Source: Haloplanus natans DSM 17983 (GTDB lineage Archaea; Halobacteriota; Halobacteria; Halobacteriales; Haloferacaceae). Taken from it: a stretch of DNA of 64,000 nucleotides. This document shows positions 16,717-24,887 of this stretch, one piece after another; the stretch's first letter is position 1, and each line of letters begins with the position of its first letter. The notes beneath the pieces were generated by a model, which was not told the origin of the DNA, made no database searches, and saw only the letters and a list, made by a program, of their open reading frames with translations. The translations under genes and the position numbers were made by a program. Location: contig NZ_KE386573.1 of NCBI RefSeq assembly GCF_000427685.1, positions 744,001-808,000 on the forward strand, in the 5' to 3' direction.

Positions 16717-17088
16717 ATGGCCGACTGCGCATGCGGGTGCTGCACGCCGGAGGTTTCGACGGGGACACCGACTTGCTACTGTCCCGTCGACGAGTTACTG
16801 GACCTCGTGAGCCGGGAGTACGGCCTCGCGATCATCGGCTTGCTCGCAAACGACGGCCCTCGACGGCACTCCGAAATCGCCGACGCGCTCGACGTGAACA
16901 GTTCCTCGGTCCTCGCGAACCGGCTGCGCGAACTGACGGCGGCCGGCCTCCTCCACCGACGGAGCTACGATCGCGTCCCGCCACACGTCGAGTATTCGCT
17001 CACCGCCAGCGGCCGGGCGTTCGAGCAACGGCTTCGACCCCTGTTGGAGTGGGCGTCCAGCGACGGCGTGCCTGGCGACGTGGCGTAA
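16717..17088 (+). CDS. HxlR-family regulator with Cys-rich N-terminus
   Basis: 123 aa. Residues 25-115 are an HxlR-type winged helix (ELLDLVSREYGLAIIGLL, HSEIADALDVNSSSVLANRLRELTAAGLL, DRVPPHVEYSLTASG). The first 22 residues hold six Cys: C4, C6, C8, C9, C20 and C22, unusual for HxlR proteins and suggestive of a bound metal or redox sensing. It lies inside the transporter operon and is the best candidate to bind the palindromes upstream of 15724 and 19782. Confidence 0.85.
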   Translation: MADCACGCCTPEVSTGTPTCYCPVDELLDLVSREYGLAIIGLLANDGPRRHSEIADALDVNSSSVLANRLRELTAAGLLHRRSYDRVPPHVEYSLTASGRAFEQRLRPLLEWASSDGVPGDVA

Positions 17089-17129
17089 CTCCCCGTCCGA
17101 CGGCGCAGCACTTCGCTGGCAGACGACAC

Positions 17130-17882
17130 ATGACACCGGACCCCTATCGCATTCGACTGGACGGGATCGAGAAATCGTACCCGACGGCACGCAAACAGCG
17201 TCGCGTCCTCGACGGGATTTCGCTCGACGTCCACGACGGGGAATTTCTCAGTATCGTCGGCCCATCGGGCTGTGGCAAGAGTACGCTCCTCAACATCGTC
17301 GCCGATTGGATCGCTCCCGATGCCGGCACGGTCGACGTCGCTCCGTCACGCTCCGCCGTCCAGTTCGGCTTCGTGTTCCAAGCTCCGACCCTGCTCGACT
17401 GGCGCACGGTACGCCAGAATTTGGCGTTTGCCCTGCGCGGTCTGGGCGTCCCCGAGGCGGCACGTGGCCGAGAGATCCGTACCGCGCTCGAACTCGTCGG
17501 CCTTTCGGAGACGGCCGATCAGTATCCCCCGTCGCTCTCCGGCGGGATGCGACAGCGAGTGAACTTCGCTCGGGCGTTCTGTGTCGGCCCCGACGTGTTG
17601 TTGATGGACGAACCGTTCAGCAGCCTCGACGAACTCACGGCGCGCCGGCTCCGTGAACGTGTCGTCGATATCTGGCGTGCCGAACGGTTCACGGCCGTCC
17701 TCGTCACACACGACATAAGCGAGGCCGCGTACTTCTCCGACCGGGTCGTCGTCCTCTCGGACACGCCGACCGGTATCGAAGACACGATCACGATCGACGG
17801 CGCCCGGCCACGGGAACCCGAGTCCGAGACGGTGCTCGATCACGAGCGCCGCATTCTGGAGACGCTCGGCGTCTCGGATTAA
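17130..17882 (+). CDS. ABC transporter ATPase, NitT/TauT (SsuB/TauB) type
   Basis: 250 aa with Walker A GPSGCGKST, Q-loop VFQAPTLLDW, signature LSGGMRQRVNFARAF, Walker B VLLMDEPFSSLD and the H-loop THDISEAAYFSD. The QAPTLLDWRTVRQN block is typical of sulfonate/nitrate/taurine/thiamine-precursor transporters. It pairs with the permease (17879-18724) and substrate-binding protein (18739-19782), which are on the opposite strand; the stop codons of ATPase and permease overlap by 4 bases. Confidence 0.93.
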   Translation: MTPDPYRIRLDGIEKSYPTARKQRRVLDGISLDVHDGEFLSIVGPSGCGKSTLLNIVADWIAPDAGTVDVAPSRSAVQFGFVFQAPTLLDWRTVRQNLAFALRGLGVPEAARGREIRTALELVGLSETADQYPPSLSGGMRQRVNFARAFCVGPDVLLMDEPFSSLDELTARRLRERVVDIWRAERFTAVLVTHDISEAAYFSDRVVVLSDTPTGIEDTITIDGARPREPESETVLDHERRILETLGVSD

Positions 17883-18724
17883 CGCTGTAACGGCGACCGG
17901 CGACTCGTCTCGTCGGGTTGCCAGCGGGTGAGATGGGCCTCGATCCGTTTGATGAGCAGAAACTCCAGCCCGGCCATCACGACGATAAACGACAGCGTCC
18001 ACGCCATGACACCCGTCAGCGAGAACAGGTCGAACGAGTCTCGGAGTTTTTGTCCGATCCCGGTTCCGAGCCCGATCCACTCGACGATGACGGCGATCTT
18101 CCAGCCGATCCCCAGGCCGAACCGGGTCGCCGCGAGGAGATACGGGGCGAGCTGCGGGAGCACGACGTCACGGAGCATCATCCGCCGCGTCGCGCCGAAC
18201 ACCTGGCCCATCTTGATCACGTCGGCATCGAGGTTCTTCGTTCCCTCCCAGACGTTCTCGGTCATCGGCGGCGTGATGACGATTACGATAGCGACGATGC
18301 CGGCGCCCTCGTTGAACCCCATCACGAGCAGTACGATGATCGACACGGCGAGTGCGGGGACCGTCAGCCCGACGAGCACGAACGTCTCGAAGAACCGCTC
18401 GGCAGTCTCGTCGACGCCCATGAGAATACCGACGAGCGTGGCCAAAAGCAGCGCGATGCCGAACGCCCCGACCACCCGGAGGAGCGTTCGCGACAGGTGA
18501 AAGAGGAACCGCTCGTTGCGGACGATGTGGACCGTCTCCAGCAACACCGGCCACGGTCCCGGAAACACGAGCGGTTCGAAAAAGAGTGCCACGACCCACC
18601 AGCAACCGAGGAGGACGAGGACCGAGAGCCCCCGCGTTGCAACCGCTGGGTAGCGGGCGTCCAACTCGCGAAGCCACCGCAGTGGGCCTCCGCCGGCGTC
18701 GCGGTTCGGGTCGGGACCTGCCAT
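17879..18724 (-). CDS. ABC transporter permease, NitT/TauT type
   Basis: 281 aa with about six hydrophobic segments and the coupling-helix region EGTKNLDADVIKMGQVFGATRRMMLRDVVLPQLAPYLLAATRFGLGIGWK, characteristic of the SsuC/TauC permease class. Starts 14 bases after the stop of the binding protein gene, so the two are one transcript. Converges on its ATPase partner. Confidence 0.92.
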   Translation of the reverse strand: MAGPDPNRDAGGGPLRWLRELDARYPAVATRGLSVLVLLGCWWVVALFFEPLVFPGPWPVLLETVHIVRNERFLFHLSRTLLRVVGAFGIALLLATLVGILMGVDETAERFFETFVLVGLTVPALAVSIIVLLVMGFNEGAGIVAIVIVITPPMTENVWEGTKNLDADVIKMGQVFGATRRMMLRDVVLPQLAPYLLAATRFGLGIGWKIAVIVEWIGLGTGIGQKLRDSFDLFSLTGVMAWTLSFIVVMAGLEFLLIKRIEAHLTRWQPDETSRRSPLQR

Positions 18725-18738
18725 CGGAGTACGGGCCG

Positions 18739-19782
18739 CTACAGTTCGACGAACAACTCGTCGACGTTTGGTTCCGATTCTATCAGGCCCTCTTCGGCCG
18801 CTAACTGGACGACTTCCTTGCCGGACTCGCGCAGGTCGGTCGCGAACTCCGTCGGATAGATCGGCGAAATACGCTCGACTGCGAGGTCGATCTGCTCGTC
18901 GCTCTGTAGCCCCAGCACGTCGGTATACCGTTCGAACACCGCCCGCGTATCGTCCCGAATCGCCCGCCCCGCGTCGAGGAGGCCCTGCAGGAACGTCTCG
19001 AACGCGGCCCGTTTCGTATCGATCGTGGACTGGTAGGTGGCCGCTTCGACGAGCGGCATATCGGTCCCCCGGAGGTCGTTCCAGCGGTCGTTGAACACGA
19101 AGAACTCCCGATACTCGCCGGTGGCGAGGAGCCTCGTCGAGAAGGGTTCGACGCCGATCATCGCGTCGATCTCTCCCGTTTTCATCTGGCCGAACAACAC
19201 CGGCGGCGGCCCGAACTGGAACTGGAAGTTCTCGTGATCCATCCCCTCGAGCGCCAACAACAGCGCGAAGTGTGTGAACGGGGCCGTGTTCTTCGGCATC
19301 GAACCCAGCGTGGCCTCCCTGAGGTCCTCGACGCTCGAAAGATCGGTCCCCGTTCGGGCGATGATCGAGTTGAACGAGCGGGCGACGGGTTGGAGGAGAC
19401 GGACGTCCCCGCCCTGGTTCGCCAGCCGGGCCCCCGAGATGACGGGGAACGTCGACGACTCGATAGCTTGCCCTTGGAGTTTCGTGAACAGTTCCGGTGG
19501 GGGGCCGAGTTCGAGGGTCAGGTCGACCTCGTCGTCCGATACCAGGCCGCGATCGCGAAGGACTCGGGGGCTAATTCCCGCCGCTGCTGCGTTCGGTGTC
19601 CCGAACGTGATCGGTGTCGGTGCTGCTGCGGTCGAGGTATCGGTGGCCGTCGGTGACGCACTCCCGTCGCTCCCGCCGGCACACCCGGTAAGGCCCCCAG
19701 CAACCGCGAGTCCAGCCATCGTCTTCAGTGCTTGCCGCCGGTCGATCCGTCCGTTCGTCGCGTCTGGTATCCTGCCGTACAT
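18739..19782 (-). CDS. Tat-type lipoprotein, NMT1/SsuA-like substrate-binding protein
   Basis: 347 aa. RIDRRQALKTMAGLAVAGGLTGC is a twin-arginine signal with a lipobox ending in Cys34, followed by a Ser/Thr/Ala linker. The mature part (ITFGTPNAAAAGISPRVLRDRGL, FTKLQGQAIESSTFPVISGARLANQGGDV, GSMPKNTAPFTHFALLLALEGM) follows the SsuA/THI5-like periplasmic-binding fold. Anchored outside the membrane, it delivers an unknown anion or chelate to the permease. The residue pattern does not tell which ligand. Confidence 0.9.
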   Translation of the reverse strand: MYGRIPDATNGRIDRRQALKTMAGLAVAGGLTGCAGGSDGSASPTATDTSTAAAPTPITFGTPNAAAAGISPRVLRDRGLVSDDEVDLTLELGPPPELFTKLQGQAIESSTFPVISGARLANQGGDVRLLQPVARSFNSIIARTGTDLSSVEDLREATLGSMPKNTAPFTHFALLLALEGMDHENFQFQFGPPPVLFGQMKTGEIDAMIGVEPFSTRLLATGEYREFFVFNDRWNDLRGTDMPLVEAATYQSTIDTKRAAFETFLQGLLDAGRAIRDDTRAVFERYTDVLGLQSDEQIDLAVERISPIYPTEFATDLRESGKEVVQLAAEEGLIESEPNVDELFVEL

Positions 19783-19800
19783 ATGTCCTGTGTGTGGGTT

Positions 19801-19870
19801 TCCGAACTAACTTCGGATCGACGAATCGTGTCGCGCCGTATTACGAATACTAATTTCGAGATATAAATTT
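19801..19870 (-). promoter_or_regulatory. Promoter and operator candidates of the binding-protein gene
   Basis: On the minus strand the TATA-like aaatttatat (19861-19870) is followed by cgaaattag (rc of 19850-19859), a nine-of-ten match to an arm of the operator candidate at 15677, and then by the exact inverted repeat TCCGAA-N5-TTCGGA (19801-19817) before the ATG at 19782. Recurrence of CGAAATTAG and CCGAA/TTCGG in both promoters suggests one regulator. Confidence 0.45.
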
Positions 19871-19986
19871 GGTGATCGGTTTCCTCCCGACGCCACCGTC
19901 GGCGGGTCCCGCGAATTCCGCTCGTCCCTCCGTCTCGGTGGAGCACGCAACCGTCACTCGACCGGATTCGGCTACCACCAATTTGC

Positions 19987-20018
19987 TATAAAATCGTATA
20001 TGAAATATTATCATTTCA
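19987..20018 (+). promoter_or_regulatory. Promoter with TATA box and TGAAAT-N6-ATTTCA palindrome
   Basis: tataaaa at 19987-19993 is followed by the inverted repeat TGAAAT-attatc-ATTTCA (20001-20018) where transcription should start, and the gene's ATG is at 20085, so this mRNA has a leader of roughly 65 bases. The palindrome differs from the CTAATTTCGG type and may bind another repressor, for example an iron- or metal-dependent one; that is a guess. Confidence 0.4.
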
Positions 20019-20084
20019 GTCAGAGTTATATCAATTGACACTCCCTTGATACCATACGCCGGGACCACACGTTGGTGATGGGTC

Positions 20085-21266
20085 ATGCTTGACACACGAA
20101 CTTCGGACGGCGAGAACGCTCGCGTATCACGACGGAGGGTGATTGGACTTCTCGGGGCAGGGAGTGTCGCCGGGCTCGCCGGATGTATCGGCACGAATCG
20201 CGGCGACGGCACAGCCACCGGAACCGCCAGCACGGGTGCTGGCGGACAGGGGTCCTCGGGAACGAGGACCGTTACCGACTTGCTCGGTCGAGACGTCGAA
20301 GTCCCCGGGACGGTCGAACGAGTCGTTTGTCTCGAATCGTCGACGCTTCGAGAGATCTGTCACATGAACGCGGCCGATTTGGTCGTCGGCGTCGAGAAAC
20401 GCGAGCAGGAATGGGCCCGAGAAATCCCGTACAATATCGCACATCCCCGGTTTCAGGAGCTCCCCGTCATCGGCCCACGGGGTGGCGACCCCGAACTGGT
20501 CGCCCAGCAGGACCCTGACGTCATCTTCATGGTTGCCTCGACGGAGCCGGTGCGGACGATGCAACAGCAAACCGGCATTCCAGTCGTCGGCATCCCCGGC
20601 GGGGACCTCGAGAACCAGCGCACGACGCTCTACGAGTCGTGGCGGGTCATCGGGCGTGTCCTCGACAAGCAGGAGCGGGCCGAATCGCTCATAACGTACA
20701 CCGACGACATCGTCGCCGATTTCGACGACCGAACGGCAGACGCCCCGAACAACGGCACGCGGGACGTGATAGTCAGCGGAGTGAACTTCCGTGGTCCGGG
20801 GACCTTCACCACGATTCTCCTCCCGTATCCGCCCCTCAAGTGGCTCAACACGAAGTCGGTCGCCCACGGGGCGTTCCCCGACACCTTCGAGCGCGGGGAG
20901 TACAACGGCGTGACGGTCAGCGACGAGAAGTTCCTCGAGTGGGATCCCGAACGCCTCTTTTTAGACCTCGCGAACCTCGAACTCGCGACACAGACGCTCC
21001 AGAAGAACCCGGAGTTCGAAGGCCTGAGCGCGATTCGGAACGGGCAGGTGTACGGGCTCCACCCGTTCAACCAGTACAACAACAACCTGACCTGTACGCT
21101 CGCGAACGGCTACTATCTGGGGAGTGTGCTGTATCCCGACCGGTTCTCGGACGTCTCGATCGAGGAGAAGGCAAACGAAATCTACGACACCTACCTGGGT
21201 GCGCCCGTATACGATCAGGTGGCGGACATCTTCGGTGGCTACGAAACGTACGATCTGACGGGGTAA
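20085..21266 (+). CDS. FecB/BtuF-type substrate-binding lipoprotein
   Basis: 393 aa. SRRRVIGLLGAGSVAGLAGC is a Tat signal with lipobox Cys, then a Gly/Thr-rich linker, then the class III binding-protein fold: TVTDLLGRDVEVPGTVERVVCLESSTLREICHM, PELVAQQDPDVIFMVAS, GIPVVGIPGG. Family members bind ferric siderophores, cobalamin, haem or other metal chelates. First gene of the four-gene unit 20085-24198. Confidence 0.92.
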   Translation: MLDTRTSDGENARVSRRRVIGLLGAGSVAGLAGCIGTNRGDGTATGTASTGAGGQGSSGTRTVTDLLGRDVEVPGTVERVVCLESSTLREICHMNAADLVVGVEKREQEWAREIPYNIAHPRFQELPVIGPRGGDPELVAQQDPDVIFMVASTEPVRTMQQQTGIPVVGIPGGDLENQRTTLYESWRVIGRVLDKQERAESLITYTDDIVADFDDRTADAPNNGTRDVIVSGVNFRGPGTFTTILLPYPPLKWLNTKSVAHGAFPDTFERGEYNGVTVSDEKFLEWDPERLFLDLANLELATQTLQKNPEFEGLSAIRNGQVYGLHPFNQYNNNLTCTLANGYYLGSVLYPDRFSDVSIEEKANEIYDTYLGAPVYDQVADIFGGYETYDLTG

Positions 21267-21275
21267 CGGAAAACC

Positions 21276-22358
21276 GTGGCCACAGACACCACCGTCTCCG
21301 AGTACGAACGGTTCGTCCACCGGAAGGTCATCTTCGGCGCCGTCACGGGCGTCCTCTTGATCGGCGGTGCCCTGTTCTCGATCAGCGTCGGCGCGGTCGA
21401 GATACCCGTCTCGGAGGCGCTCGCGACCCTCTTGGGCGCCAATACGGGGCTTTCCAACAGGATCATCTGGCGGATTCGGGTCCCGCGCGTCCTGACTGCG
21501 ATCTTCGCCGGGCTTGCACTGGCGGTTTCGGGCGCCGTCATGCAGAAGGTGTTGAACAACCCCCTCGGCTCGCCGTTCACGCTCGGCATCTCACAGGCCG
21601 CTGCGTTCGGTGCCGCGTTCGCGATCATCGTCGTCGGCGCGGGAACCATCGGCATCGGCGGCACCGTCGGGAGTGGCACCGGCGGCGCCGTCTCCGTCAC
21701 CAATCCGTATCTCATCGCGACGAGTGCGTTCTCGTTTTCGATGATCTCGGCGGGCGTCATCCTGGCGCTGGCGACATACACCAGAGCCACGCCGGAGACG
21801 ATGATCCTTACCGGCGTTGCCCTCGGGTCGTTGTTCTCCGCGGCCCTCTCGGGGTTGCAGTATCTCGCGGCTCCCGACGAACTCTCGGCGCTCGTCTACT
21901 GGACGTTCGGTGACGTCGGCGGGACGACGTGGCAGGGCGTCGGCATCATCGCGACCGTCGCCGTCCTCTCGATGGCGTATTTCATCTACAACAGCTGGAA
22001 CTACAACGTGTTATCGTCGGGCGACGAGACCGCGGAGAGTCTCGGCGTCGACGTCGAGGCGCTCAGGATGCGCGGGATGCTTATCGCCTCCTTCGCCACG
22101 GCCGTCGTCACGGCGTTCACCGGCATCATCGGCTTCGTCGGCCTCGTCGTTCCCCACATCGTTCGCAAGACCATCGGCGGTGACGACCGGTTCGTCATCC
22201 CCTTCTCGTGTGCCGTCGGGAGCGTCCTCTTGCTCCTGTCGGACACCGTCGCCCGGACGCTCTTCTCGCCGATGGTCCTGCCGGTCGGTATCCTCACCTC
22301 GTTTCTCGGCGCACCGCTTTTCATCTACCTCGTCCTCACCGCGAGGGAGTACTGGTGA
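21276..22358 (+). CDS. FecCD/BtuC-type ABC permease
   Basis: 360 aa from a GTG at 21276. About ten hydrophobic helices and the FecCD signatures RVPRVLTAIFAGLALAVSGAVMQKVLNNPLGSPFTLGISQAAAFGA and GIIGFVGLVVPHIVRKTIGGDDRFVIPFSCAVGS with SFLGAPLFIYLV. Forms the channel for the ligand delivered by the 20085 lipoprotein. Overlaps the ATPase start as GTGA. Confidence 0.95.
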   Translation: MATDTTVSEYERFVHRKVIFGAVTGVLLIGGALFSISVGAVEIPVSEALATLLGANTGLSNRIIWRIRVPRVLTAIFAGLALAVSGAVMQKVLNNPLGSPFTLGISQAAAFGAAFAIIVVGAGTIGIGGTVGSGTGGAVSVTNPYLIATSAFSFSMISAGVILALATYTRATPETMILTGVALGSLFSAALSGLQYLAAPDELSALVYWTFGDVGGTTWQGVGIIATVAVLSMAYFIYNSWNYNVLSSGDETAESLGVDVEALRMRGMLIASFATAVVTAFTGIIGFVGLVVPHIVRKTIGGDDRFVIPFSCAVGSVLLLLSDTVARTLFSPMVLPVGILTSFLGAPLFIYLVLTAREYW

Positions 22359-23179
22359 ACCTCGATATCGACGGCCTCGCGTTCGACTACTCCGACCACC
22401 CGGTCCTTCGTGAGATCGACCTGACCGTCAGCGATGGCGAGATGCTCGGCCTCATCGGTCCGAACGGGACGGGCAAAAGTACGCTGATCAAATGCATCAA
22501 CCACGTTCTCTCCCCGGACGCCGGGGCAGTGTTGGTTGACGCGACCGACATCGGGTCGCTGACGCGTAACGACGTGGCAAAGACCATGGGGTACGTCTCC
22601 CAGCGCGAGAACGAGACGTACTCCGCGACCGTCTTCGATACGGTACTCATGGGGCGAAAGCCCTACATCAACTGGCAGCCCGGCTCCGACGACCTCGAAA
22701 CCGTCTCGGGGATCCTGGCGAAACTGGGGCTGTCGGATCTCTCGTTGCGGAAGATGAACACCCTGAGCGGCGGCCAGAGACAGAAAGTGATGGTCGGCCG
22801 CGCGCTCGCACAGGACCCGAACGTCCTGTTGCTCGACGAACCGACGAGTGACCTCGACATTCGCCACCAACTCGAAGTGATGGACGTGATTCGTGAGGAA
22901 ATCGACCGCGGCTTGGCCGGTGTACTGGCCATTCACGACCTCAATCTGGCGGCGCGCTACTGTGACACTGTCGCGATGCTGAAAACGGGCGGCGTCTACA
23001 CCACCGGCACTCCCGAGGAAGTGTTCACGCCGTCCAATCTCGAGGCGGTGTTCGGCGTCCGAGCGAGCACGGAGCGCCACAACGGTGCGTACGTCATCAT
23101 CCCCGAGGAACCGGCCGGCGATGCGTCGGGGGAGGGCTCCTCCGATTCGACGACTGCGATCACCGATACGGACCAATGA
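22355..23179 (+). CDS. FecE/BtuD-type ABC ATPase
   Basis: 274 aa from the GTG at 22355, overlapping the permease stop. Walker A GPNGTGKST, Q-loop VSQRENETY, signature LSGGQRQKVMVGRALAQ, Walker B VLLLDEPTSDLD, H-loop AIHDLNLAARYCD. The last ~30 residues are an acidic Ser/Asp-rich tail. Overlaps the downstream TrmO-FmdE fusion as ATGA, so transporter and fusion are translationally coupled. Confidence 0.95.
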   Translation: MNLDIDGLAFDYSDHPVLREIDLTVSDGEMLGLIGPNGTGKSTLIKCINHVLSPDAGAVLVDATDIGSLTRNDVAKTMGYVSQRENETYSATVFDTVLMGRKPYINWQPGSDDLETVSGILAKLGLSDLSLRKMNTLSGGQRQKVMVGRALAQDPNVLLLDEPTSDLDIRHQLEVMDVIREEIDRGLAGVLAIHDLNLAARYCDTVAMLKTGGVYTTGTPEEVFTPSNLEAVFGVRASTERHNGAYVIIPEEPAGDASGEGSSDSTTAITDTDQ

Positions 23180-24198
23180 CAGCGACGTTCACTCAGATTG
23201 GCACGATACGTAGCGACTTCGACGACCCCGGCGATCCCGACGAGATGCGCCGTCACGAGAGCACTATCGTCGTCGAGCACGCGTACGAGGACGGGCTGTA
23301 CCGTATCGAGCGCAACGACCACATCGTCGTCCTGTTCCACATCGACGAGTCCGACGGCTACACGCTGAAATCGCCGCGTCGATACGGGATGGAACGGGGG
23401 ACGTTCGCGTGCCGGAGCCCCCACCGCCCGACCCCGATCGGACTGACGGTCGTCGAGCTACTCGACCGCGACGGACGCGAACTCCGCGTCCGGGGACTGG
23501 ACGCCATCGACGGCACGCCGGTCCTCGACATCAAGCCCCACTCGCCGGGGCTTGACTGTCCGTCGCGAGTCGCGGACGACGACCGTCGCGAGGCGCCCCG
23601 AGGCCGCGTGGATCGGTTCGTCCGCGCCGGTGATCGGGAGTCGCTGTTGCTGGGGGCCGCCGAGACACACGGTCACTTCTGTCCATCCCTCGCGCTCGGC
23701 GTGATGGCCGGCGTCCGTGCCCGGCGCGAACTCGGTGCCCTCGCCGAGGGCAGCGAGGACCTCGTGGCGGTGGTCGAGACGAACGACTGCTTTGCCGACG
23801 CCGTCCAGTACGTCACCGGCTGTACGTTCGGCAACGGCGCACTCGTCTATCGCGACTACGGCAAGACTGCCGTCACGGTGGCGGAACGGGGCGCGCCCGG
23901 CGTCCGGATCACCGTCGAGGACCGGGCGGCGGTCCGGGAGCGACGCCCGGACGACGCGTTCGCCCTCATCGGGCGTCCACTCCAGGAGTTCTGCGCGGTC
24001 GAGACCGGCGTCGAGGTCGACGTTCCCGCGTCCGCGCCCACGCACGACTACGTGACCTGTGCCGACTGTGGCGAATCGGTCGTGGCTTCGAAGGCCGTCG
24101 ACCGGGACGGAGACGCGGTGTGTATCCCGTGTGCTGGGGCCGAGTACCCGCAACTCGACGGCCGAGGACTCCACTCCTCGACCCCGCAGATGGAGTAG
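23176..24198 (+). CDS. TrmO-FmdE fusion protein with C-terminal zinc ribbon
   Basis: 340 aa. Residues 1-130 are a TrmO-like domain (FTQIGTIRSDF, SPRRYGMERGTFACRSPHRPTPIGLTVVELL, RVRGLDAIDGTPVLDIKPHSP). Residues ~150-290 are an FmdE domain: ETHGHFCPSLALGVMAGVRARRELG and ETNDCFADAVQYVTGCTFGNG carry the His/Cys metal-binding pattern. The end has a ribbon C-x2-C (CADCGES) and C-x2-C (CIPCAG). FmdE-domain proteins occur beside molybdenum/tungsten enzymes and metal transporters, but their biochemistry is poorly known. Coupling to a FecBCD transporter suggests processing of an imported metal chelate or cofactor. Confidence 0.9.
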   Translation: MTATFTQIGTIRSDFDDPGDPDEMRRHESTIVVEHAYEDGLYRIERNDHIVVLFHIDESDGYTLKSPRRYGMERGTFACRSPHRPTPIGLTVVELLDRDGRELRVRGLDAIDGTPVLDIKPHSPGLDCPSRVADDDRREAPRGRVDRFVRAGDRESLLLGAAETHGHFCPSLALGVMAGVRARRELGALAEGSEDLVAVVETNDCFADAVQYVTGCTFGNGALVYRDYGKTAVTVAERGAPGVRITVEDRAAVRERRPDDAFALIGRPLQEFCAVETGVEVDVPASAPTHDYVTCADCGESVVASKAVDRDGDAVCIPCAGAEYPQLDGRGLHSSTPQME

Positions 24199-24409
24199 TG
24201 GGCTCGTCGTCGCCACCACGAGTCCCGGCCGCCGTCGTCACCGACCAGCGACGGCAGACGGCGACGACGGGAACGCCGCCGCCATCGAGAATCGCCCGAC
24301 TGCGACCCCGCCGAGCAGCGCCAGCGTCCAGTCGAGGTTAAGCCGGTCACGGGCAGGTGGACCGCCGGCGTGGCCCCGAATTCATGTCCACGGCGCGGCA
24401 CCTCCCGGT

Positions 24410-24598
24410 ATGCCGTCTCGCCCCCGCCTCGCCCCGCTCGATCCCGTCACCGCCGCGTCGGTCGTCGTGGCCACCGCGCCGATCGGCTACCTCCTCGGCT
24501 GGCTCCTCGTCAGTCACGTCGTGGCGGTGGCGACGGCCGTCTGGCTGTCGACCGTGCTGGTCTCGGTGGTGGCGTTGGTGGTGACGGCTGCGTGGTGA
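24410..24598 (+). CDS. Possible 62-aa two-helix membrane protein
   Basis: ATG at 24410 and TGA at 24596-24598. The sequence has two long hydrophobic stretches (VTAASVVVATAPIGYLLGWLLVSHVVAVATAVWL and STVLVSVVALVVTAAW) and almost no charged residues after the first ten. The preceding 210 bases hold no gene. Such short hydrophobic frames can arise by chance in GC-rich DNA, so confidence is moderate. Confidence 0.4.
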   Translation: MPSRPRLAPLDPVTAASVVVATAPIGYLLGWLLVSHVVAVATAVWLSTVLVSVVALVVTAAW

Positions 24599-24887
24599 TG
24601 GCCCGTGCCGACGGCGAAACACCACAATCGGCGTCACTTACAATAAACACTATTAGTCCGTGCCGAGGGCGTCGGCGTCGACCCCGCGCCCACCGTCCGT
24701 CGCCGGCCGCCGCAAACGTCGGAGTGGGGACGTCGTCGCCGACGAACAGGTGGCCCGTTTCGTGAATCGAGTATCCGCCGAACGGCCCCGGCGCAGCCCA
24801 CCATGACGCGCTCAGACCCCGAATCCACCTCCAACGATGCCGAGGCGATGCTGGAGCGTATCGCGGTAAGGGTAGTTGGCCCGCGCC
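24599..24887. other. Spacer with a half copy of the palindromic repeat
   Basis: No convincing gene. Bases 24635-24653 (cacttacaataaacactat) match one outer arm of the repeat at 7458, without the inner arms. From 24803 a short frame MTRSDPESTSNDAEAMLERIAV looks like the acidic start of a haloarchaeal protein but turns into Arg-rich nonsense, so it may be the remnant of a truncated gene. Confidence 0.4.
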
